Of a stretch of DNA of 64,000 nt, positions 55,559-64,000 are shown piece after piece. The notes below the pieces were generated by a model. It was not told the DNA's origin, did no database searches, and saw only the letters and a program-made list of their open reading frames with translations. Each line of letters opens with the position of its first letter. The stretch's first letter is position 1. The DNA is from Maratus speciosus (Eukaryota > Arthropoda > Arachnida > Araneae > Salticidae), in contig OZ010791.1 of the NCBI GenBank assembly GCA_963932465.1, positions 619,759,800 through 619,823,799 of the forward strand. Reading direction: 5' to 3'. A program made the translations under genes and the position numbers.

Positions 55559-55645
55559 GAAAATGTGTCCAGGCCTGGACCCTAACCCAGTGCTCAGAAG
55601 CCAAAGGTTCGAGTTCCGGCCTGGACACATTTTCACTCAGTTGGA
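55559..55645 (+). repeat. tRNA-derived SINE, family 1 copy with self-complementary ends
   Basis: 'ggttcgagttccggcctgg' (B box) and then 'acacattttcactc' match the tail of the SINE copies at 27691-27830 and 56505-56620. Unusually, the left side begins 'gaaaatgtgtccaggcctgg', the reverse complement of the right-hand tail, so the segment forms a hairpin of about 20 bp with a 35-base loop. Confidence 0.5.
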
Positions 55646-55832
55646 AAAAAATTCTACTCGTACCTAAACCAAGACTGGTTTGTTTTCAAAATGAGAAAGT
55701 TTAGTTCTGGTGGATTGTGCAGTTATATTTAAAGTGAATAGTATTAGAGGAAGTGTTGAATTCAGACAATTTTCTCCGGGAGAAATTTTTGCACTTCTAG
55801 ACTAATAACAAGGAAGCTCAGTGGCGTAACAC

Positions 55833-55930
55833 ACTGCACCCCCCCCCCCCCTTAAAATACGGAAATAGTACTGGCGTTTCGATTGCCAGCACAATTTCCG
55901 TATTTAAACGGTATTTTTTTTTACGGTGTA
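55833..55930. mobile_element. Hairpin MITE of the 'actaaaatacggaaat' family, copy B (about 98 bp)
   Basis: 'cactgcac' plus a C13 run (55839-55851) and 'cttaaaatacggaaatagta' 'ctggcg' is paired with 'gccagcacaatttccgtatt' and 'acggtgtag'. This is the same design as 38050-38280, with the A-run replaced by a C-run and the centre lost. Confidence 0.7.
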
Positions 55931-56185
55931 GTCAGCACGTCTGAGTGCAACGCTGCAGGTCGAGAGTTCGACTTCTGACTGGGCAAAACTCGCTCAGCCT
56001 TTCATCCCTTCGGGGTCAATAAAATGAATGCAAGCTTGCTTGGGAACTAAACACAGAGGGTCCCGCGTTAGGCTGATCACCTGACTGGGACATATGCTGT
56101 ATAGAAACTCAGGGCCGAGAGAGAAGAAAACAGGGATGGACAACATAGGCCCCAGGTTGGTTAGTTTTAGACTAATAAGCAGCAT
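55926..56185 (+). repeat. tRNA-related SINE with conserved 'cagcctttcatcccttcggggt' type core
   Basis: After an A/B-box-like region ('gtctgagtgcaacgctgcag', 'gtcgagagttcgacttctga') comes 'ctcagcctttcatcccttcg' then 'gggtcaataaaatgaa'. I recognise this phrase from SINE central domains found in many invertebrates ('CTTTCATCCCTYCGGGGTCGATAAAATAAGTACC'); that is recall, not a search. The downstream part to about 56185 looks like the SINE tail. It sits directly against the MITE copy at 55833-55930. Confidence 0.55.
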
Positions 56186-56504
56186 AAAATACCAAATCTT
56201 TTAAACTAGAGAACAGCCTCAATAAATGTATTGGATAGAAAAAAAAAATTGGTAAAGCTTCATTTTTATTCGAAATGAACAGCGCATAAAAAGTGGATCA
56301 GTAATAGATTTTCCTTCACATTGCAACAATGGTTTCTTTACATGATCGACGAGTTTTCACTTATAAATGCTAACAGGACATTTTGCCGGCGATTCAGCAC
56401 AATAAGTAACTCTCTCGTTTAGAAAATTAAGAATTCCTAATAGTTATCATTTTGAATATTAAAGACGTGAATTTTCACTTTGCTAACTAAGCGTAAACCA
56501 ATAG

Positions 56505-56625
56505 AGTGAAAAATGTCCAAATCGGGGATCGAACCCGGGCCTCTGGAATAGCGCTCCAGTGCTCTATCATTTAAGGCATGAGGACGATGCCCAGCTTGGC
56601 ATCTCTCACTCACATAAGTCGGTAA
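56505..56625 (-). repeat. tRNA-derived SINE, family 1, best preserved copy
   Basis: On the minus strand 'aaatgatagagcactggagc' (A box and D-arm side) is followed by 'gctattccagaggcccgggttcgatccccgat', a nearly perfect tRNA T-arm (B box ggttcgatccc), and the family tail 'ttggacatttttcac'. A full acceptor-stem pairing is not visible, so a SINE is preferred over a functional tRNA. Confidence 0.65.
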
Positions 56626-57520
56626 GACTGCTATCGCAGCTATTAGATGGAAAGCTCTTCATGAGCACACAATCTTGATGCGTAACAAAAAAATTCATTA
56701 AGAAAGTTATTTATTTAAATCGAGATGAACTTTTCTATGTCTCTTTATTAATAAGCAAATTTATTCAGCGTACAACAATGGAGAAATTTAAAAAAAAATC
56801 TTAATGCGAAAGATTTTTTTTTAATTCAATTTCTTTTGTACGTGGATAATTGCGGCTCTGCCAGGCATCATCAAACGAGTGAAAAAAGAATAACTTTTGA
56901 CATAAACACTCGCAATCCTAAAACATCTACATCGAACGCAATGTAATTTCGTGCTGCTTAGTACAACGTCAATTTATCTCACACGGTGCATGTAGTATCA
57001 ACCTTTTATCCGCCTACGGATGAGATAAAACTCCCGGGAAAACCTTTTAGGTGGCAGTTGACTTCTGAGAGTTTTTATCAGTAATTGCTGTCATTATTCA
57101 GATGTTATTTCGCTGACTAGAAAGCTTCCAGGGATCAATTAATCGCTTTTATTAATTGTTTTTACAAGAAACAAAATAGAGCAAAAACTATTCTATTAGA
57201 AATTTCATCTGATAAATCCATGAGTTATTTTATTCAGGTTTTGCTTGCTTAAGGTTTGAGTGGAAGCTTGTAGATGGAGATAGGGATTCAAACAACGCAA
57301 TTGCAGTAAAAAGAAATTAGTACGATGATAAAATTTGTACGAAATCGCATGAATGTAATTGGAAAATGCATTTTTTTTTTAACTGAATGGTTACTATTTC
57401 GTCATTTAAAATTAATACACGAAAGGTTAAGATTTTTTTTTTCGAATAAATTTTAGAATTGGTATCATAAACAAAATAAAGGAAAACCTGTTGGATTAGA
57501 AATTTCATCTGATTTTCGTA

Positions 57521-57551
<31 letters not shown>

Positions 57552-58829
57552 GGAAGAAAAAATGTTTGCGGGTAAACTTGTAAATTGTCGATGTGATGAA
57601 AAAGGGTAATTAAAAAATTTAAATAAAGTTGCTTTTATGCTACCTTACCAAAACGTAAAAAATACCAAATGCTACAAAATTTCTAATAATATTGCATAGG
57701 TTATTGCAAATTTTTTATTAATAAGCCGTCGAGAATAACACAATGCAAATGATTATGACGCAAATTTTAAATCCATTTTCTTAAATCAACAATTACAAAA
57801 TACAGCTAACTGAATTTAATATTTCGAGGCATCAAGCCATAGAATGCAAAGAATGGCAAAAGTAATTGAAATGAAAACATTTTCTAATCAGATACAATAT
57901 GTTAATCGATCATATTTAACAACTACTCGCCAGAATTGAAATTGTTTTTCCTTTCAAAGTATTTGCCTATAAGAAAAACTTAATCGTGATTTTCAACGCG
58001 ATAATATGTTGCAGTGATGGATTTATTGGTCAAAGTACACGTTTCTGACAATCTTCACAGCGAGGGGCCGTGCATTATGGATTATCTCTGCTAGCACGAA
58101 TAAAGGTGAACTGATTGAATCAGAGATGAGAGATAGAAAGAAACCAGACACATTCATCACACATTTAGAAGTATAACAAAAATTTGTGCAGAATTTAATG
58201 AACTTTTTTTTTACATTTGGATAATGGGATAAGTCTTTATATTTATTATAATTTTGTCTTTATGAAAAGTTATTTGAATTAATGAAACTTCTGTTATTAT
58301 TTGTATGTAATAATGATAGCATAAATGCTTTCACTTATGTTTTATCATTTAGTAATTAAAACAAAAAGGTTCGCTTAAACCAGTGGTTCCCATCGTAGGG
58401 CGTAAGTCTCATCAGGGGGCAATTTGACATTTTAGGGGGAGGGGGGCGATTTCAAATTTGTAACTCACAGCTCGCTGCCAGGTTTTTTTTGTAAAAGCAG
58501 TCTTTTATAATAATAAAAGTAATACATCCAAAATTTAAAAAAAAAAAAAAAAAAAGGGTTTTGTTAAAAAAAAATTCCAAATCAAAAGCTTAAAATAACT
58601 CTACGCCAGTATAATTATATGAGCCACCTTAATAAATATTTTAAAAATATTTTAACATCTCTTTTTATACATAAAATATTACGTAGTATTTATACTATGT
58701 CTAGATTTTTTTTCTCCCGATGGCTCATTTTTTACAAGACAACCATCAATAGACTGGTCGTGAAGTTGCCGTCAGCACGGAAGCCCCTCAAAATGACAAC
58801 ACTGTTAAGCACTGTTATATTTAAAGATA

Positions 58830-59737
58830 TTTTACAATTTCTCTGAATACTTTTCTATTTTACAATTTCTCTGAATACTTTTCTATTTTACGATTTCTCT
58901 GAATACTTTTCTATTTTACAATTTCTCTGAATACTTTTCTATTTTACAATTTCTCTGAATACTTTTCTATTTTACAATTTCTCTGAATACTTTTCTATTT
59001 TACAATTTCTCTGAATACTTTTCTATTTTACAATTTCTCTGAATACTTTTCTATTTTACAATTTCTCTGAATACTTTTCTATTTTACAATTTCTCTGAAT
59101 ACTTTTCTATTTTACAATTTCTCTGAATACTTTTCTATTTTACAATTTCTCTGAATACTTTTCTATTTTACAATTTCTCTGAATACTTTTCTATTTTACA
59201 ATTTCTCTGAATACTTTTCTATTTTACAATTTCTCTGAATACTTTTCTATTTTACAATTTCTCTGAATACTTTTCTATTTTACAATTTCTCTGAATACTT
59301 TTCTATTTTACAATTTCTCTGAATACTTTTCTATTTTACAATTTCTCTGAATACTTTTCTATTTTACAATTTCTCTGAATACTTTTCTATTTTACAATTT
59401 CTCTGAATACTTTTCTATTTTACAATTTCTCTGAATACTTTTCTATTTTACAATTTCTCTGAATACTTTTCTATTTTACAATTTCTCTGAATACTTTTCT
59501 ATTTTACAATTTCTCTGAATACTTTTCTATTTTACAATTTCTCTGAATACTTTTCTATTTTACAATTTCTCTGAATACTTTTCTATTTTACAATTTTTCT
59601 GTTTACTTTTCTGTTTTACAATTTTTCTGTTTACTTTTCTATTTTACAATTTTTCTGTTTACTTTTCTATTTTACAATTTTTCTGGTTACTTTTCTATTT
59701 TACAATTTTTCTGGTTTTTTTCTCTTACAATTTTTCT
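58830..59737 (+). repeat. 28-bp tandem array, about 32 copies
   Basis: The unit is 'ctctgaatacttttctattt' plus 'tacaattt' (28 bp). About 27 near-identical copies start at 58841 and run to about 59596; only one base change (acgattt) is seen near 58886. They are followed by about five diverged copies with 'tttctgtttac', then 'tttctggttac', at the same period up to about 59737. Copy 1 of the surrounding hAT-like element has only two or three loose units of the diverged type (53640-53690). So the array arose inside the element. Confidence 0.95.
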
Positions 59738-62417
59738 CAACTTTTTCGATTATTTATTAAATGAATTTTGTATTTCTTTTTGCTCTGCTGAATGTAACAT
59801 TAAGAAACTTTTTTACGTGAAACTACTTACGGGCATATCTAAATTTTACTGTCTTAAACATATTTAACCTAAAAAATATTGGAAATATCTAAACGTGGTA
59901 TTAACAACTCTATAAAAATTATATATCTTAAATAACATTGTAAAAGGAAACGCGTAACTATTTACGGCTGGAATGCAGGCCCTCCTAGACAATAAATAAA
60001 TATAAAACACATTTTGAATTTTAAAATCAGATAATACATGACAGTCAATGATAACCAGGAAGGTAAAAAAAATGTGTATTGATGGGGAATAATGTCAAAT
60101 TAAATTTCATAAAGGTCGAAATCTTGAAATTCTTCTAGTGAGTTTTGTTATCCATTAGGGATGGGCATTATTTAACGTATTAGGATAAATAACAATGTTA
60201 TTCTTTTACAGTTTATTATTCAGTAACATATTATCAGAAAGTCCCTGTTAAATTTGGAACGCATTATCAGCAAAGTAATTAAAAAAAGGGATTTAAAAAA
60301 AAAATTTTTTTTAGAAGTACATATTTAAATGATAATAAAAATAAAATGTCCGAAATTTGTTTTCTATATTAATAAAAAAAAAAAAAAGGCCTAAAAACTG
60401 TGCGTCTCTGAAAACTCAAAGCTAAAATTATTAATCATAAATAATCGAAGCCAGACAAAAATATATCTTTCCAAGTGTTATTTAAATTGCTCCAAGTACT
60501 TTCATTATTTTGAGAATGAAGGCTAGAGAAACCACAGACCTTGCCGGCTAAAAAGCATATCTTACAAGCAACCAATCACCGCAGACTTTCCATTTTCTTC
60601 TGAGTCTTATTTCCTTTTATACACGCAAAGGGTAAATGGAGTTCTTCTCATATAAACATATGAAATGATTATTTTTAAGCTTAGAATAAATATAGATAAT
60701 AGAAGTTCTTTGTAATTTTTTATTTGCTCGACTTTTTAGCGGTTAATTTAACTTTTGTTTCTTTTGAAACATTTTAGTACAACAGCGTTTTAAATTAAAA
60801 ATAACACTGATGATTATATAAAACTGAAAGAATAATATTGTTTCAGTGAACCACATTCGATTAAAAATTATTTTCATGTTCTGTGGGAGGAATGAAAGAT
60901 CTGTGTTTTGTGGAACATAATAATGCATTGGATTATTATTATGGGGATGAAATGATTTCATCTAGTGTTGGAAGGATTGAATTAAAAGAGATTTACGGAG
61001 TTGGTTGCTGAAGGTGTTTGTTTTATCGCGCTGAAGGCAATTTTTGGCCAGCATAGGCATGGGTTGACAGGAGGCGGTTTCTTTGAATTTGAGTATTTAA
61101 AAGGGATATCTGTCTGTACTCCTGAAGTTTGTGGATGTGAAGGGGGGGGGGGGGTTCTGGCGCTAGAATTTTTGTTTGTTGGTCAATTGTTTATTATTAT
61201 TATTGTGTCATTGTTGCGTTTTTAGAAGATGAGAGCTGAAAACGTTTTTTATTTTACTGAAAAAAAAAAGAAAGAAAATAGCATTGTATAATTTGTGAGG
61301 GCACTTAATTTTAATACAATTGTAATTAATTTTAGAAAGGTATTTGTACGTACGAAATTTGTTTGGATGAATTGCATTTGATTAAAAGTGTATAAATAAT
61401 ATTTTCGTGTTCTTGTGGGATTAGCATTGAATATGCTTTAATAGATATGGTTGCAATGAAGTCAATATTCAAGTCAAGGCTGCAATGAAGTGAAGATCAA
61501 ATTTATCTCTTTTACAATACGTGTTGTTAAATTTGTTTGTTTTTATGCAGGGTATTTCTTTTTATCGTTTACAAAAGGTTAATTTCTAAACCGTTAGTTT
61601 TAGGGGCATAGTTCCAATTGTAAAAATGTTTCAAATTTTGTTCTAGATCATATAAAAATCAATTTACGTTAAAATACTTACTTTTTGAATAGTTAAGAAA
61701 TTGCAAATTTTATACAGTGCCTGGATCCTATAAATTTTATTTAGAAAAAAAATCCCCCCATATTATAACAAGTAAAACAGCAAAAAATTATTCTTCTATA
61801 GGCAAACCGTACTGGGTTATGACACTTAGAATTTTATGAATTTTCAACGTTTAAGTCACCATAAATGGAAAGAGTATTATTAGTGCCCAAAAACGCTGAA
61901 AATGCACGATTGTCAAAGTATTATACCTAGGTAAGCTTTTGTTTTGCAAAAATTAAGTTTTTAATCACAGATTTTGATTCACTTCAATAGAAAACAGCAT
62001 TTATAATTGCGTCAAAAAATTATTTCAAACATTTTGTTTGAAGTGCCTTCTAATTAAACCATCCGTCGACCGCATACACGGCGATTAGCCATATGTTATA
62101 AAAATAACAGATTGTTGGAACCTGTTATCTGTACAAGTGTGGAACGATGTAACCTGTAAACCAAAAGTAACTATATTTCCCATCTCTATTATCCATAGAA
62201 AGAAAAATTTTCACCAACTTTTAATAAGTTACTAAGAATTATAAAATGTGTAAATGTTATCAATTTTAATGCTAACTGTAAGAGTTTCTTCAAGCATTTT
62301 GTAACAATAAAAATGCGGACTATATAACGCTTTTGTTAAATGTTGATGTAAGTTTTGGAAAGACGCAACAAAACTCTTTTTGACATAAAAGTGAAGATAT
62401 ATCGCCTCATTTATACA

Positions 62418-63055
62418 ATTAAACAAAAACCTAATTTGAAGAACAAATTTAAAAAACAAAATTTATTTCCTACATTGTTTAAGTCCGGAAGGGACAGATA
62501 TTAAGATAAAAAGTGGGGAAGGTTTTCTTAAGATATTAAGATATTTCATTCAATTCGTTCTACGTTCAATATTAAATTTTTGTAACAAGTAAGTTAAACC
62601 AATTGAACATTAAAAGATAAAAATAAAATTCATACAATATGATACTTAAAACAGCCTAAAAATTTAGATACCGTTCAAATGAAATCGAAATAAATCTTAG
62701 ACTTTTTCCATTTTTAAGTGGTAAATATTTGTACTGCAGATTTTGTAATATGTTTATGACGATTGCACATAAAATGATAAGATACATGCAAAATGCAAAA
62801 TTTTTAAAAAGGTCTAAGATTTATTTCGATTTCATTTGAACGGAATCTAAATTTTTAGCGTGTTTAAAGTATCGTATAGTATGAATTTTATTTTTGTACG
62901 TTCAGTTGGTTTAACTTATTTGTTACAAAAATGTAACATTGAATGTAGAACGAATTGAATGAAATATCTTAATATCTGTCCCTTCTGGACTTAAACAATT
63001 TAGGAAATAAATTTTGTTTTTTTAATTTGTTCTGCAAATTAGGTTTTTGTTTAAT
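62418..63055. mobile_element. Hairpin element (638 bp), nested in hAT-like copy 2
   Basis: Left arm 62418-62720 ('attaaacaaaaacctaattt', 'cctacattgtttaagtccgg', 'catacaatatgatactt', 'gaaatcgaaataaatcttag') is the reverse complement of the right arm 62795-63055. The loop is about 75 bp. A roughly 36-bp insertion sits in the left arm near 62500-62535. This position in copy 1 holds no such hairpin, so it is a later insertion. No clear target duplication; class unknown. Confidence 0.75.
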
Positions 63056-64000
63056 ATGTCAAGTTTTTTAATAACTACTGCATTCAGACGAACACATTTC
63101 AAAATTAATGGAGGGTACCATCATCAGGCTTTGATTCATGCGGTATCGTATCACAATTTATGATGCAATTTACCTATGTATATAATTCAAAATATTTCAC
63201 CACTGCAGTAATGCAGGTTGCTGTACTTTGGGCAAAACTTCCAATCTGAACGTAAAAAATCTGTTTGAAAATGTCATTTTTATTTCCACTATGACGCCCC
63301 ATATTCAACTTCTTTTTAAGTCTTAAAAAAAATATATTTCATTTTTATTTTTCACGTGAAAATCATTCAACTAAAAATCGACAAATTATTATTACGACTT
63401 TTGAATTATTGGCAACAATGAAGAAAGAATGTTAAATTTTATTGGAAAAATGTCCGTTGATTCTCAATGAAAAAAGCGAAATTTGGAATTAAGAAAAATA
63501 TTTGAATAATGTAAATAAAAATTAACCCATGTTACTCTCTAGATTATAATTCACCCAGCATTATGCAAAGGCATTTTATGATGCGTTTTGAAACTGGCGT
63601 CAGGCAAACATGTTCACACTTTAAATTTATAATATTTTTAGAATTGGAAAAAAATATAAAAAAATGAGTGGCATCAGGGACAAAAAGGTGGGAAGAAAAG
63701 TCAAAAAAGTTATGAGCTCCATAGGCTTTTCTATGTTAATTTAACATTGAGAAGTGACACTGGAAATAAATAAGTATTGCGCTATGCGCTGCCGCGCAAT
63801 ACTTTAATTTTCTGTCACATATATAATTTTAACATAATTTATCTCTTTTATAAGTTAAAAAAATGTAAAATGAATAGTTATTGTTAAGGCTCTGCTAGGC
63901 TTCTTTCAGGTGAATAGAGTTAACTTTTTAAATAATAAAAGATATATGTTGCAGAATGTGTGTGTGGGAAGGTAGGGTAGGGGGGGGGGGGTGCATTCAC

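Larger units (their letters stand above)
52562..64000 (-). other. Duox intron, upstream side (at least 11.4 kb, no exon found)
   Basis: The next upstream exon (carrying the proximal-histidine region) was not found in this stretch, so the intron probably runs beyond the window. It contains two hAT-like elements of one family (52766-55227 and 58381-64000), an inverted-repeat element nested in the first, SINEs at 55560-56620, a hairpin MITE copy, a 28-bp tandem array and a hairpin element at 62418-63055. 56640-58370 has T-tracts (57524-57550) and otherwise nothing supportable. Confidence 0.6.
58381..64000. mobile_element. hAT-like non-autonomous element, copy 2 (continues past window end)
   Basis: Left end 'cagtggttcccatcgtaggg' then 'cgtaagtctcatcagggggc' matches copy 1. 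Collinear similarity resumes at 59740-60050 (compare 53700-54030), 62205-62450 (compare 54770-55000) and 63850-63960 (compare 55035-55160: 'gttaaggctctg', 'atgtatgctat'). The right terminus is outside the window. Compared with copy 1 it has gained a 28-bp tandem array and a hairpin element. The stretch 60100-62200 has no counterpart that I can align by eye. Confidence 0.7.

Noticed and set aside
56505..56625. Functional tRNA gene
   Set aside because: A and B boxes are good but acceptor stem pairing is not seen, and the same sequence with the same tail occurs at 27691 and 55559, so it is a SINE.
57990..58150. GC-richer stretch as possible upstream Duox exon
   Set aside because: Minus-strand translation gives stops and no peroxidase motif, and no fitting acceptor/donor pair with phase 1 was found.
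58830..59737. CRISPR array
   Set aside because: The 28-bp units are head-to-tail with no spacers, and the genome is eukaryotic.

Overview
This window is AT-rich eukaryotic DNA, best read as part of an arthropod nuclear genome. A chelicerate, perhaps a spider, is my inference from the long introns, base composition and repeat types; it is not proven. There is no bacterial-style gene packing. The only host gene I can support is a dual oxidase (Duox) on the minus strand. Seven consecutive coding exons are spread over about 41 kb (52561 down to 11535). Their splice phases fit together without a gap. They encode the end of the peroxidase domain, the extracellular linker, the first membrane helix and the start of the long cytosolic loop. 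The 5' part of the gene should lie beyond position 64000. The EF-hand, remaining membrane and FAD/NADPH exons should lie before position 1.

The introns (2.8 to more than 11 kb) are filled with transposon remains. These include pogo/Tigger-like DNA elements (8489-10881, 31980-33036, 45360-46151, 24029-24213, an end at 15970, and a TIR-bounded element at 21447-23794). There is a dead Tc1-type element at 43800-44847 and a mariner fragment near 26.1 kb. hAT-like elements lie at 26418-27146, 28266-28647, 52766-55227 and from 58381 past the window end. TTAA-flanked piggyBac-like MITEs lie at 13210-13418, 29509-30176, 38373-39133 and perhaps two more sites. Two large fold-back elements lie at 3919-6869 and 31681-34304. 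There are also smaller hairpin MITEs, tRNA-derived SINEs and several tandem arrays, including a 28-bp array of about 32 copies at 58830-59737.

The most unusual segment is 22082-23745, about 1.66 kb of strongly GC-rich, CpG-rich sequence in an otherwise AT-rich intron. It has no coding signal I recognise and is framed by Tigger-like terminal inverted repeats. It looks like a captured or intrinsic structured non-coding sequence and deserves the closest look. The other clear biological story is layered transposition: a Tigger element inside one arm of a perfect-TSD hairpin element, an inverted-repeat element inside a hAT element, and a tandem array grown from a few units of that same hAT family.
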